Source: an uncultured Flavobacteriales bacterium (GTDB lineage Bacteria; Bacteroidota; Bacteroidia; Flavobacteriales; BACL11). From it: a stretch of DNA of 56,250 nt. The position numbers were made by a program, and so were the translations under genes. The stretch's first letter is position 1. The number at the start of each line of letters is the position of its first letter. Shown piece by piece: positions 17,153 to 26,590 of this stretch. The notes under the pieces were generated by a model. It worked only from the letters and a program-made list of their open reading frames with translations, was not told where the DNA came from and made no database searches. Where the stretch lies: the NCBI GenBank assembly GCA_913031595.1, contig CAJWCP010000006.1:1-56250 (forward strand), written 5' to 3'.

Positions 17153-18280
17153 ATGTTAAGGAAAATGTTTAATATTATTAGATCATTTCTCTTTTTTTTA
17201 TCTACATTAATTAGAAAAAAACAGTACGATGTTATTTTTTATTATCCTCAGCATTTTAATCGGAGTTTAGATGGGGAAAATGTATTTTTTAAAGATTTAT
17301 TATTAACTTGTGTTAATAATAGAATTTCTTATGTAATTTTTGAAGAACCTGATTTTACAACTAGTAGTAAGAGAAGTAGTGTGGCTATTCCATTTGATTT
17401 CTTGTATCTATTGATAGTTTTTTTACGTAAAATATATGGAGTAAGTTTATCTCCTGTATTAAAAGATCAGAAGATAGGTCGGATAATTAATAAATTATTC
17501 TTTAGAAGAATCCATTTTAAAAAATATATTACAATTTCTCAGAGTATGTTAAGTGTTTTTAGAGGGATCAGAGAGGATGTGGAGTTATATGATCTTCAAC
17601 ATGGAATTATTTATAATAATAAAAAGAATTATTTAGTGAACGGTATAGCAGATGATAATTTAGTTTTAAATGATACACGTTTATTAGTTAATGGTAAGGG
17701 TTATAAAGATTTATTGATTTCTAATGATAGATCCGATTATTTTAAAACACATACATTTATTCTAGGTAGTCATATATTCTCTTCAAAGATTTCTCATGTC
17801 AATTTTAATAATAAGATATTAATTACTCTTCAATTTACACGTGATCATTCAGAGCAAGAGAATAATGTTTTACTAGAAGAATTAGAAACATTTATATTAT
17901 CATTAGAAGGAGTGATGTTTTATTTAAAACATCATCCTAGATTTAATAATGAAGTAGATTTGTCAAATATTTTTTCTTTACCAAATGTGTGCTCTGCTCC
18001 TATTTATTTGAACGAATGTTTTGAGGTATGTAGTTTACATGCCACTTTTTATTCTTCATGTGTTTTTGATGCTGCTATTTCAGGTATTCCCACTGTATTT
18101 ATTAATTCTATTATTAATTTTAATATGTTTAGTGATGATTTTGGATATCCTTTCTCTAATTCTGTTTCTGATTTTAGAGATTTAATTGTTTATCAAGAAT
18201 CTTCAAGATTAGTACAAGAATGGGCTTCTAAATATTATATGCCCTTTAATCAGTCAGACTTTATAAAATTAATGAAATGA
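17153..18280 (+). CDS. Putative GT-B glycosyltransferase (capsule/polysialyltransferase-like), uncertain
   Basis: 375 residues with no strong textbook signature. A Rossmann-like start 'YDVIFYYPQHFNRSLDG', a central 'VELYDLQHGIIYNNKKNYLV', then 'KILITLQFTRDH', 'GVMFYLKHHPRFNNEV' and 'CSLHATFYSSCVFDAAISGIPTVFI' resemble the order QHG / KxHPR / S-H-SS-x-E/D-A-x-x-x-x-P seen in capsule and polysialic-acid type GT-B enzymes. The position after neuB/neuA makes a nonulosonate transferase plausible (inference). The start is 1 bp after the previous stop; the 3' end overlaps the next gene by 4 bp. Confidence 0.55.
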   Translation: MLRKMFNIIRSFLFFLSTLIRKKQYDVIFYYPQHFNRSLDGENVFFKDLLLTCVNNRISYVIFEEPDFTTSSKRSSVAIPFDFLYLLIVFLRKIYGVSLSPVLKDQKIGRIINKLFFRRIHFKKYITISQSMLSVFRGIREDVELYDLQHGIIYNNKKNYLVNGIADDNLVLNDTRLLVNGKGYKDLLISNDRSDYFKTHTFILGSHIFSSKISHVNFNNKILITLQFTRDHSEQENNVLLEELETFILSLEGVMFYLKHHPRFNNEVDLSNIFSLPNVCSAPIYLNECFEVCSLHATFYSSCVFDAAISGIPTVFINSIINFNMFSDDFGYPFSNSVSDFRDLIVYQESSRLVQEWASKYYMPFNQSDFIKLMK

Positions 18281-19314
18281 AAAGGGTAAGAGTGTTTCTA
18301 GGAGGGTTTATTAATTATACAAATGCTCAAAATTTAAATTGTAGATCTATTGCTAATTATTTAGATTCAGGTAAATTTGAGGTATATGCTTTAACTGTAT
18401 ATTCTGGAAAGAGAGAAGATTTTAATTTAAGCACTTTTAATTGTTTTTGGCCATTTAGTATATCAAGGCATATTGGTTTTTTATGGGGTATTATTAATAG
18501 TGATATTATTTATCTTCCAAAACATATTGATACCCCATTTTGGGTATTAAGGTGTGCTAAATTCTTAAAGAAACCTGTCTTTACTACAATTGAAGGGAAT
18601 GTGATAGATCAAGATCTTCCGAATTTAATATCATTGTTTGGTGATACTTATAAGATGCAGAGTTATTTCAAAGGAATTCATAAGATATTTGGTATTACTC
18701 AACATCTTATTAATCAGACAAAGAAAGTGATTAATATTGAAGAAAAGGTATTGTCCTTAGGGGTCAATTTATCTGGTTTTGTTAAACGGTTGCCAAAAAA
18801 TCTTAGTTCAGTTATTTTTATTGGAAGTTTAATACAAAGAAAACGAGTTGAAGAGTTTTTAAGATTGGCTGCATGTTATCCAGATATTTCATTTCATATA
18901 ATTGGAGATGGGCCTGAAAGAAATAATTTGAAAAGAAAGGCAACTAAAAATGTTATTTTTCATGGTTTTTTAGAGCATATCCAGATGAGATTAATATTGA
19001 AAGACATTGATTTAATGTTTCTGCCTTCTAAGTCTGAGGGTTTTCCTAAAGTTATATTGGAAGTTGCCTCAGCAGGAATTCCTTCAATTTTATATAACAC
19101 TTATGGTGCTTCTGAGTGGATAGATCATGCATTTGATGGATTTATTATTAATGATTTTGAACAGGTTAGAGAGGTTGTACGTCAACTAATTACTGATCCT
19201 GTATTACTTAATTATGTGTCAAATAATGCATTAAAGTTGGCTGAAAGATACGATTGGAGAAATGTTATTAAGGATTGGGAGTATGTAATTGATAAGCTAT
19301 ATAATGAAAGATAA
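18277..19314 (+). CDS. Glycosyltransferase, GT4-like
   Basis: 345 residues. The C-terminal half is a clear GT4 donor domain: 'SSVIFIGSLIQRKRVEEFLRLA', 'DISFHIIGDGPERNNLKRKA', 'NVIFHGFLEHIQMRLILKDIDLMFLPSKSEGFPKVILEVASAGIPSI', with the E-x7-E-type motif in SEGFPKVILEVAS. The N-terminal acceptor domain begins 'VRVFLGGFINYTNAQNLNCRSIANYL'. It acts at the cytoplasmic face on the lipid-linked repeat unit; the sugar is not predictable. Start overlaps the previous gene by 4 bp (ATGA). Confidence 0.88.
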   Translation: MKRVRVFLGGFINYTNAQNLNCRSIANYLDSGKFEVYALTVYSGKREDFNLSTFNCFWPFSISRHIGFLWGIINSDIIYLPKHIDTPFWVLRCAKFLKKPVFTTIEGNVIDQDLPNLISLFGDTYKMQSYFKGIHKIFGITQHLINQTKKVINIEEKVLSLGVNLSGFVKRLPKNLSSVIFIGSLIQRKRVEEFLRLAACYPDISFHIIGDGPERNNLKRKATKNVIFHGFLEHIQMRLILKDIDLMFLPSKSEGFPKVILEVASAGIPSILYNTYGASEWIDHAFDGFIINDFEQVREVVRQLITDPVLLNYVSNNALKLAERYDWRNVIKDWEYVIDKLYNER

Positions 19315-20461
19315 AAAATATATTATTATTTCTCCTTTATTTCCTAGTGATAAGAGTCATGTAGGGAGTTATGTGTATGATCAAGCTAAAGCTTTGGTAG
19401 ATGTAACAAATTATGATATTTCTATTATTAAAGTAGTATCTTTTTTTAATTTTCAGAGTGATTATAAGTTTAAAGGAATTAATGTTAAAATATTTAAAGT
19501 ATTAGATTTTCCATTTTTTATTTTTCCTGGAATATTTCATTGGATTAATTCTTTTAGAATAAAGAGATTCTTTAAGACACATAAATTAGATTGTAATTTA
19601 GAGATTATTCATGCGCATGTATGCTACCCTTCTGTTTATTTAGCAAATGTAATATCTAGTATTGTAAATATTAAGGTGATAGCGCAGCATCATGGTATTG
19701 ATGCGTTACAATTATTAAATTGTAGATTTAATTTTTTTAGGAATATTCAAAGAAGGTTTCTTAAAAAACGTTCTTTATTAGAAATTAATAAGGCAGGTTT
19801 AAATGTCAGTGTGTCTGAAAGAGTTAGAAGAGAATTAAGAAGTTTTAAGCATTATTATCCTAATACTGAGTATATTTTATATAATGGGGTAGATACTACA
19901 AAGTTTTATAATAAGAAGAAATTAAAACATAATAATATGTATGTTATTGGTTGTATTGCTAATTTCTGGAAGATAAAAAATCATATAAGTTTAATAAAGG
20001 CTCTGGAGTTGATAGTTCTAGAAGGTTTTTATGATATTAATCTTAGATTAATAGGTTCAGGTAGAGAATTGTATAAATGTAAAAAATATGTGCAGGATAA
20101 TAATCTCACTTCATATGTTCAATTTGAAAATGAACGTTCTCATAAAATGATTAATAATTTTTATAATGAGATAGATTTATTTGTATTACCTTCTTATTAT
20201 GAAGCCTTGGGATGTGTTTTAATGGAAGCTTGGGCTACAGATACACCAATATTGTCAATTAAGAATCAAGGTATTGAAGAATTAATACCTAAAGAAGAGC
20301 ATCAAAATTTATTAGCTGATGAAAAATCTCCAAGATCTTTAAAAGAAAAGATTATGGGAGAATATAATAGAAGAAGAAACTTTCCTTTTAACAATAAATA
20401 TAATATTCAGAATACTATAACAGATTTTATTAAATCTTCATTTTTCCAGTCAGATGTATAA
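19304..20461 (+). CDS. Glycosyltransferase, GT4 family
   Basis: The ORF track starts at 19289, but the ATG at 19304 gives the normal start MKDKKYIIISPLFPSDKSHVGSYVYDQAKALV and overlaps the previous stop by only 11 bp. Donor-domain motifs are 'LYNGVDTTKFYNKKK', 'VIGCIANFWKIKNHISLIKALELI', 'INLRLIGSGRELYKCKKYVQDN' and 'NEIDLFVLPSYYEALGCVLMEAWATDTPIL', with the GT4 glutamates. N-terminal 'IIHAHVCYPSVYLANVISS' and 'VIAQHHGID' are the usual acceptor-domain elements. Cytoplasmic enzyme of repeat-unit assembly; donor sugar unknown. Confidence 0.9.
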   Translation: MKDKKYIIISPLFPSDKSHVGSYVYDQAKALVDVTNYDISIIKVVSFFNFQSDYKFKGINVKIFKVLDFPFFIFPGIFHWINSFRIKRFFKTHKLDCNLEIIHAHVCYPSVYLANVISSIVNIKVIAQHHGIDALQLLNCRFNFFRNIQRRFLKKRSLLEINKAGLNVSVSERVRRELRSFKHYYPNTEYILYNGVDTTKFYNKKKLKHNNMYVIGCIANFWKIKNHISLIKALELIVLEGFYDINLRLIGSGRELYKCKKYVQDNNLTSYVQFENERSHKMINNFYNEIDLFVLPSYYEALGCVLMEAWATDTPILSIKNQGIEELIPKEEHQNLLADEKSPRSLKEKIMGEYNRRRNFPFNNKYNIQNTITDFIKSSFFQSDV

Positions 20462-21059
20462 TATATTTAGATTTCTTGAAGATAAGAATATTTCATATGC
20501 CATTATTGAAGGGGATAATGATTATAATGGAATTAAAGAAGAATATGTTGATTTTAAACAAGATATTGATATCATTCTTGACTGTAAGCCGTCAAGAATA
20601 ATCAATAATTTAATGTCCAGTAATGACTTTAATTACTTAGAGAATAATTCCTTTTTTTCAATCTTAGATAATTTAAGGGTTGATTTATATTTCCAGAATA
20701 TTAATGTTGGTTATTATCATTTTCTAAGAGTTAGACCCTTGGCTTATAAGCATAAAAGAATCTCAGAGCAAGAATATGTTATTTATCAATTAATAGATCC
20801 GTTAATTAAATTCTCTAAGTATGAGGAGCGGCATAAGCATCGTTTAAGAGCATATTTTGAGCGAGAAGAAAATCAGGAGAGTATAAGAGAAGCACTGTCA
20901 TGTATAATAGGAGATACATTAGCTAAGTATTTAATATATAAGATTTTAGATAATGATTTTGCTTTATCCTTATTATTTATTAAAAGATGTAAGTTTAGGA
21001 TGTTATTTATAAATGGTAATTTTGTGAGAATGATCAAATCAAGAATATTTAGATGGTAG
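20454..21059 (+). CDS. Unknown, nucleotidyltransferase-like protein paired with HprK-like kinase
   Basis: 201 residues. N-terminal 'FLEDKNISYAIIEGDNDYN' then 'FKQDIDIILDCKP' (D-x-D-x pattern) and 'NLRVDLYFQ' (third acidic residue) resemble the minimal nucleotidyltransferase fold; the canonical GS/GG helix is not clear. The C-terminal half is helical and basic (ending 'RMIKSRIFRW'). It overlaps the HprK-like gene by 7 bp. Nucleotidyltransferase-like and HprK-like genes do occur side by side in exopolysaccharide clusters, from memory, so the pair may act together on a glycan or lipid carrier. Function not established. Confidence 0.5.
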   Translation: MYNIFRFLEDKNISYAIIEGDNDYNGIKEEYVDFKQDIDIILDCKPSRIINNLMSSNDFNYLENNSFFSILDNLRVDLYFQNINVGYYHFLRVRPLAYKHKRISEQEYVIYQLIDPLIKFSKYEERHKHRLRAYFEREENQESIREALSCIIGDTLAKYLIYKILDNDFALSLLFIKRCKFRMLFINGNFVRMIKSRIFRW

Positions 21060-22150
21060 TTAGTTATAAACATAAAGACACTTGTTTTCGACTTTCAGTT
21101 CTTGAAATAGCTAATCTTAATTTAAGAAGAAAGATATCTAATTCTTTGTTAGAATTTTTTCAAGGGTTTGAGAAAATGTCTAATGGAAAGGATGCTCTCG
21201 AATTTCTTTTTACTGATAATATAGATTTATTTGTTGTTGATCAAGATTTCGTAAGGATAAAAGATATAAGAATTGGATCAACACAGACTTATTTTCATGA
21301 TAATGAATTGAATTTCTTAGTGAATCATACAAATCCGTATAAGATAATAGTTAATGTTGAAGATAATGATACTTTTCTTTCTTCTGTTAGAGTTTTTAAT
21401 AAAGCTTTTAAAACAAATATAGATTTACAAATTACAACTTTTTATTATCGTATTTTCTTATTATTCTCTCAGTTATGGAATTTAGAAAATAAGTGTAGCT
21501 ATATTCATGCTGCTTCTGTTGAGAAAAATAATCGAGCTATTTTATTCTCAGCAGATTCTGGAGTTGGTAAGAGTTCTTTATTATTACAACTTTCCTTAAA
21601 TAAAGGTTATAAGTTTATAGCTGATGACTTAACAATATTATCTCAGGATGGAGAAGCTTTTTTTCAGGGTCGTTCAATTAGTATTAAACCTTATCATCTT
21701 AAGTTTTATGACTTTTTATTAGATAAAATTAATATGAGTTGTATGCAAAAGTTGCAATGGAGAATTGTTCGTGATAATAGATTAACTTTTAGAATACCAC
21801 CTAAGAAGATATTTTCTGATATATCTAATGGTTGTAAGATTAATAGGGTTATACATCTATGTAATTCTACTAAGCAAGAATTTATGATCAAGGATATTAA
21901 TGCTAGTGAACTTATTAAATATACTATTCCTATTTTAACAAATGAATTCTTTCTTGCAAATAATAACTTAGATAAGTTATCTTCTTTACCTGGGTCTTAT
22001 TTTGTGTCAACAAATAAGATTTATACTGATTCTAAAGAAATATTTTCTAATGCTTTCAAGAAAGTAGATATTAAGTTAGTCTTTGTGCCATATAAATCTA
22101 GTCCAGTAGAGTTATTTAATTTTCTTAACAGGGAAGGATGCTTAGATTAA
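21053..22150 (+). CDS. HprK-related P-loop kinase-like protein
   Basis: 365 residues. The central region 'YIHAASVEKNNRAILFSADSGVGKSSLLLQLSLNKGYKFIADDLTILS' is the signature of the HPr-kinase-like P-loop fold (Walker A SADSGVGKSS and the ADDxxxL segment), followed by 'SISIKPYHLKFYDFLL'. The N-terminal 140 residues are not recognised and there is no HPr in view. In glycan clusters such HprK relatives are probably small-molecule or sugar kinases rather than PTS regulators; that is inference. Overlaps both neighbours (7 and 13 bp). Confidence 0.7.
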   Translation: MVVSYKHKDTCFRLSVLEIANLNLRRKISNSLLEFFQGFEKMSNGKDALEFLFTDNIDLFVVDQDFVRIKDIRIGSTQTYFHDNELNFLVNHTNPYKIIVNVEDNDTFLSSVRVFNKAFKTNIDLQITTFYYRIFLLFSQLWNLENKCSYIHAASVEKNNRAILFSADSGVGKSSLLLQLSLNKGYKFIADDLTILSQDGEAFFQGRSISIKPYHLKFYDFLLDKINMSCMQKLQWRIVRDNRLTFRIPPKKIFSDISNGCKINRVIHLCNSTKQEFMIKDINASELIKYTIPILTNEFFLANNNLDKLSSLPGSYFVSTNKIYTDSKEIFSNAFKKVDIKLVFVPYKSSPVELFNFLNREGCLD

Positions 22151-23583
22151 TTATAAGGCAATCGAATTGGGGAATCATGGGTGCAATATTTGGTTTTGCG
22201 ATAGGATTTTTTATAAAAATATATTTGATTGGCATTGTGACTCTTGAAGAATGGGGGAAATATGCAGCTGCTCAAACTTTCAGCTCTATTTCAGAAACAA
22301 TTCTTTCTATAGGTATCCCATATATTATTATTCGATTTTTCCCTTCTTTTATTGAGAATAATAAGGATAAGGCTAGTAGGATTGCTAATCTTTTTATAAG
22401 ATACGCCCTGATTATCGGCAGTCTCTTTTTAGGGGTAATTTATTTTTCAGCTGATTATATTAATGATATTCTATATGGTGAAATTGATGGTTTTAGTTGG
22501 ATATTATTTTTTATGTGCATACATATTCCAATTAGTCTTTTATTTGGAATTGTAATTTCATTATATCGATCTGTATTAAAAATTAAGGAGATTGTATTAT
22601 ATGGTACAGTAGTAGCAGTTTCATTAAGAGCTATTCTTACATTTATTGTTTTTCAATATACATCCAATATTATTCATTTTATCTTGATTGAGGTGCTAAC
22701 ACAAGTATTAATTCTTTTTATTTTATTATACCTGTTTAATAAGAATGAGTTCACATTATTTATTAAGTCAGATTGTAGAGAATTAACAGATGATAAAGAG
22801 ATTATAAATTATGGAAAAAAAATGTTTCTCACTTCTATTATCGCATTCATTTCAGGTAATGTATTAAGTTTTATAATTAGTATTAAATTGCCTTCTGCAG
22901 ACATTGGAGCGTATAATATTTTACTTACACTTACTGGCTTAACAACTTTCCTGTTAATTAACTTAAATAAAGTATTTGCTCCTGCAATATCTAAATTATA
23001 TGCTGGTAATAATCTTATTGAATTAAATGAATTATACAAGAAAACTACATTCTTTATTAATATTTTCACTATACCATTGATTGTTATTCTTACAATATTT
23101 TCTGATGAGATTTTATCTCTTTATACTTCAGAAATGTTAAATTATAAAAAGTATTTATTTTTTATGCTAGCAGGAGGATTATTGTCTTTAGCAGCAGGAA
23201 GTTCAGGTACACTTATGATTATGGCTGGGTTGGAGAAACAAAATTTGTATATACAATTTATTCGTTCTATTCTATTAATTATACTTTCTTTAATCTTTAT
23301 TCCTATTTTTGGTTTATATAGTGCGGTAATTTTATATGTCTCTTTTATGTTTTTTGTGAATTTGAGTCAGCTTATTTTTATATATAAAAATATAAAGATA
23401 TCTCCGTTTTCGAATGAATTAATATTTTTATTAATTATCACCTTTTTGGTTATGTATGTTGCTATTTCACAGGATTATGAGTTTAATCTATATCATTATA
23501 TTTTTTTACCATTTTGTGTATATGCAGGTTATTTTTTATTAATGTTTATTCCTCTTAAGAGAATTATTAAAGATTTATTATGA
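22138..23583 (+). CDS. Wzx-type oligosaccharide flippase
   Basis: 481 residues with about 12-14 membrane spans spread over the full length (for example GIMGAIFGFAIGFFIKIYLIGI near the start and ILFFMCIHIPISLLFGIVISLY), a distribution typical of MATE/MVF polysaccharide transporters. The N-terminal 'QSNWGIMGAIFGFAIGFFIKIYLIGIVTLEEWGKYAAAQTFSSI' is the usual Wzx opening. It should flip the undecaprenyl-linked repeat unit to the periplasm for the polymerase encoded two genes downstream. Start overlaps the kinase-like gene by 13 bp and the stop overlaps the next gene (ATGA). Confidence 0.9.
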   Translation: MLRLIIRQSNWGIMGAIFGFAIGFFIKIYLIGIVTLEEWGKYAAAQTFSSISETILSIGIPYIIIRFFPSFIENNKDKASRIANLFIRYALIIGSLFLGVIYFSADYINDILYGEIDGFSWILFFMCIHIPISLLFGIVISLYRSVLKIKEIVLYGTVVAVSLRAILTFIVFQYTSNIIHFILIEVLTQVLILFILLYLFNKNEFTLFIKSDCRELTDDKEIINYGKKMFLTSIIAFISGNVLSFIISIKLPSADIGAYNILLTLTGLTTFLLINLNKVFAPAISKLYAGNNLIELNELYKKTTFFINIFTIPLIVILTIFSDEILSLYTSEMLNYKKYLFFMLAGGLLSLAAGSSGTLMIMAGLEKQNLYIQFIRSILLIILSLIFIPIFGLYSAVILYVSFMFFVNLSQLIFIYKNIKISPFSNELIFLLIITFLVMYVAISQDYEFNLYHYIFLPFCVYAGYFLLMFIPLKRIIKDLL

Positions 23584-24431
23584 TCAAATATACATTTGCT
23601 TCTTTAGGTAAATTAGAAAGTGTTGGATTACGGGTAGGTGGAGCTGGATTAGGTAATATATTAATTCCTTGGGCTACAGCGTTAGTTTATGCTAAGAAAC
23701 ATAAACTATTGCGTATACAAACAACTTGGAGGACTATTAAGTTAGGGACTTTTATTAGAAAAGAAAGAGATAAAAGAATGTATTTAGACTTGTTTACTAG
23801 AGAAGAAGGAGTATCAGGTATTCGTAAATTCTTTTTGCTCAATTTTTCTAATCAAGTAAAAATATTTTCTTCTATTGCTAATTTATTTGAATCCTTTAAG
23901 GATCAGCATACGTTTGTAAGAGATGAATTATTGCAGATTGTGAATCCCTATCATATGAAGAAAGTAGAGTCATTTGATAGCAACTCTATTGCTTTGCATA
24001 TACGAATGGGAGACTTCTTAATTTCTAAAGATGAAACTTTGCTTAGAAACGGAGCATGGAATTATAGGATTCCATTAAGATGGTATATTTCTCTTATTAA
24101 GAGAATTAGATTAATAACAGATCTTCCTGTGTATATTTTTTCAGATGGATCTGATGAAGATCTTGCAGATATTTTAAAATTAGATAATTGTAAACGGGCT
24201 TACTTTGGTTCTGCAATATCTGATATGATTGCCTTAAGTAGATCTAGGTTATTGATTGCTTCTGGTAGTACTTTTAGTATGTGGGCTTCTTTTTTAGGTC
24301 AAACACCAACAATTTGGTTTCCTGGTCAAATGCGACAAGCATTAATCTTAAATTCTAATATTTTTGAAGGAGAGATTGATTATGATGAAGAATTACCCTT
24401 GAATGTGAAAAAAGTTTTTAATAATGATTAG
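23580..24431 (+). CDS. Putative GT11-like (alpha-1,2-fucosyltransferase type) glycosyltransferase
   Basis: 283 residues. N-terminal 'VGGAGLGNILIPWATALVYAKKH' matches the G-G-x-G-N opening of the family, the donor motif 'SIALHIRMGDFLIS' matches HxRxGD, and 'LPVYIFSDGSDEDLADIL' and 'DMIALSRSRLLIASGSTFSMWASFLGQTPTIW' match later conserved blocks. GT11 enzymes transfer fucose from GDP-fucose in alpha-1,2 linkage; related families use the same HxRxGD loop, so the sugar is a guess. Embedded between flippase and polymerase. Confidence 0.7.
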   Translation: MIKYTFASLGKLESVGLRVGGAGLGNILIPWATALVYAKKHKLLRIQTTWRTIKLGTFIRKERDKRMYLDLFTREEGVSGIRKFFLLNFSNQVKIFSSIANLFESFKDQHTFVRDELLQIVNPYHMKKVESFDSNSIALHIRMGDFLISKDETLLRNGAWNYRIPLRWYISLIKRIRLITDLPVYIFSDGSDEDLADILKLDNCKRAYFGSAISDMIALSRSRLLIASGSTFSMWASFLGQTPTIWFPGQMRQALILNSNIFEGEIDYDEELPLNVKKVFNND

Positions 24432-25554
24432 ATGGATTTTTAAATATTCAGCATGTCTTTTAATACTTAATACTATTATTTTATCTATTCCTCAGACATA
24501 TGTTCTTGGAAATCAGATATTTTTAAGCTTAATGGGTTTGTTTGCTATTCTGTTAATTTTAAATCCTAAGTCAATTAAGGAGGTTATCTTTCATAAAGCA
24601 TTCTCTTTTTTTCTTTTCATTAATATTATTAACATCATTTATTTTATACTCTTTCATAATTTTAGTGATATTGAGGCAATAAAGTATTTACTTGCAAGAG
24701 GAGTGCAGTTTTCTATTATATCTATTTCGGTATTTTTTCATTTAGATTTTTATAAATATAAATTTCCAGAGCTTTTAGTGAATATTACATTTATTTTATT
24801 TCTCATTAGTTTGTTTTTGTATCCAGATATTTTTTCTGGAAGATATAGTGGATTAATTTGGAATCCTAATATGCTTTCCTCCCTATCAGTTATTGTTTTT
24901 GCTTTACTTTTTCTAAGTGAAAAAAATAAAAGTAATTTAGATGTTTTTAAACTTTCTTTGTTCTTAACCTTTGCTCTTGCTAGCGGTTCAAGAGGGACCT
25001 TAGTGGCTTTATTTCTTATTTTTTTGTTAAAATATGGGTTTTCTTATAAAAATTTCTTTTTTGGTTTTGTTTTTATAGCAGTTTTTTTTCTAGTAAAAGA
25101 TTTCCAACTTGACACTAGTTTTAATCGTATTAGTAGCCAAACAATACTTAATGATAGAATATTACAATTTAAATATGCAATAGAATCAATTAAGAATAAA
25201 TATTTATTTGGTTATGGATTAGATAAATATGCTTATATTGATAAAAGTTTAGTGCCTCTTCATTTAAAAGGAGCTCTTATAGGAGCTCATAATGGTTATC
25301 TGGCTATTCTCACACAATATGGTATTATATTTGGGTCTATGATTCTTTTAATGATCCTTAGACAGTCTTATTTATCATATACTTTTTTTATAAATAATGG
25401 AGGGTATAGTAAAATTTTTATATTTATTATATTATATACTCTCATAGCATCTATTTATGAGTCTTTAATGGTAGGGATCAATGAATTTCACACGGTTCTC
25501 TTTTGGCTTTCTCTGTCTATAATTTCACTTTCAATATTTTATGCAAAACAATAA
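24424..25554 (+). CDS. Wzy-like O-antigen/exopolysaccharide polymerase
   Basis: 376 residues, about ten to eleven membrane spans. A central 'LFLTFALASGSRGTLVALFLIFLLKYG' (the S-G-S-R-G-T block) and the periplasmic loop with 'SIKNKYLFGYGLDKYAYID...LIGAHNGYLAILTQYGIIFG' fit the O-antigen ligase/polymerase superfamily, where an Arg and the loop H-N contact the lipid-linked substrate. With Wzx, Wzc and Wza homologues in the same operon, it most likely polymerises the repeat unit. Ligase activity cannot be excluded on sequence alone. Confidence 0.85.
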   Translation: MIRWIFKYSACLLILNTIILSIPQTYVLGNQIFLSLMGLFAILLILNPKSIKEVIFHKAFSFFLFINIINIIYFILFHNFSDIEAIKYLLARGVQFSIISISVFFHLDFYKYKFPELLVNITFILFLISLFLYPDIFSGRYSGLIWNPNMLSSLSVIVFALLFLSEKNKSNLDVFKLSLFLTFALASGSRGTLVALFLIFLLKYGFSYKNFFFGFVFIAVFFLVKDFQLDTSFNRISSQTILNDRILQFKYAIESIKNKYLFGYGLDKYAYIDKSLVPLHLKGALIGAHNGYLAILTQYGIIFGSMILLMILRQSYLSYTFFINNGGYSKIFIFIILYTLIASIYESLMVGINEFHTVLFWLSLSIISLSIFYAKQ

Positions 25555-26590
25555 TATTAAACTTATTGAAGATATCGAAAGATTTAAAGATCTTAAAGAG
25601 GAATGGGATCTATTATATAATTGTGCTCTATATCCAGTTTTTCAATCATTTTCATTTAATTATGCAGCGTGGCAATTTCAGCTTTCTGAATCAAAAAAGA
25701 ATCAGTTGAAGATTGTAGTTATTTTTAATGATAATCAGTTAGTTGCTATATTCCCTTTTTATTTGGATTCCAAAAAATGTTTAAGGTTTATTGCTGACAT
25801 ACATGTTGATTTTTGTGATTGTCTTACTAATAACACATTAATTGATTTTCAGGATGTTTATTTTTTTTTAGAAAAGAGAATAGGGTTTAAATCTATCAGG
25901 CTAATCAATATAGTAGAAGATTCAAATATTTATACGAGCTTGACTAGATTTAATTTTAAAAACAAGTTGTTTCTTAGTAGTACTGAATATTCGACTCTTT
26001 ATATAGAAAAGGGAGAATTTCCTTATAATGTACCTAGCTATCGATCCCATCAAAAGCATCGAATTAATAAAGCAGCAAAAAAACATTGCCTAAAAGAACA
26101 TGTCTTATTGACTTTTCCAAATGATGCCTTCCCAGAGAGTGACTTGATTAGATTGCGAGATATTATGATCCTAGGAGGGATAAGGGACGATAATTTTTTA
26201 GATAATAATTTTTTATTATTTATTAGAAAATTATATAATTCTAATCTTATGATGTTAGGGTGTTTAAAGCATGAAGGTCAGATACAAGCTATTAATCTAG
26301 TTCTTAAGAGATTAGACGGGGAACTTCTTTTTTGGATTGATCTATTTAATCAGGAGCAGATGATAAATATTGCTAACTATATTAATTTATTGCAAAAAAC
26401 TTCTATTGAAGATAATGCAAGAATTAATTTTGGTAGAGGTAGATATTTTTACAAGGTTTCAAATTTTGCTCCTTGCTTTAAACAGTTATATTCCGTTTAT
26501 TTGTTTCCCAACAGCTTTAGCAAGATGAGCTTTATTATATTTGAGCAATTTAGACAAATACTAAGGTTAATATATAAGAAGATAAGATAA
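25541..26590 (+). CDS. BioF2/FemAB-like GNAT-fold acyltransferase
   Basis: 349 residues. The start 'IERFKDLKEEWDLLYNCALYPVFQSFSFNYAAWQFQL' and 'LKIVVIFNDNQLVAIFPFYLD' match the Acetyltransf_6 (CelD/BioF2-like) family common in exopolysaccharide loci; 'VPSYRSHQKHRINKAAKKH' is its basic middle block, and 'LMMLGCLKHEGQIQAINLVLKRLDGELLFWIDLFNQE' is the GNAT-like core. It may acylate a sugar amine or hydroxyl of the polymer; substrate unknown. Overlaps the polymerase gene by 14 bp. Confidence 0.75.
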   Translation: MQNNNIKLIEDIERFKDLKEEWDLLYNCALYPVFQSFSFNYAAWQFQLSESKKNQLKIVVIFNDNQLVAIFPFYLDSKKCLRFIADIHVDFCDCLTNNTLIDFQDVYFFLEKRIGFKSIRLINIVEDSNIYTSLTRFNFKNKLFLSSTEYSTLYIEKGEFPYNVPSYRSHQKHRINKAAKKHCLKEHVLLTFPNDAFPESDLIRLRDIMILGGIRDDNFLDNNFLLFIRKLYNSNLMMLGCLKHEGQIQAINLVLKRLDGELLFWIDLFNQEQMINIANYINLLQKTSIEDNARINFGRGRYFYKVSNFAPCFKQLYSVYLFPNSFSKMSFIIFEQFRQILRLIYKKIR

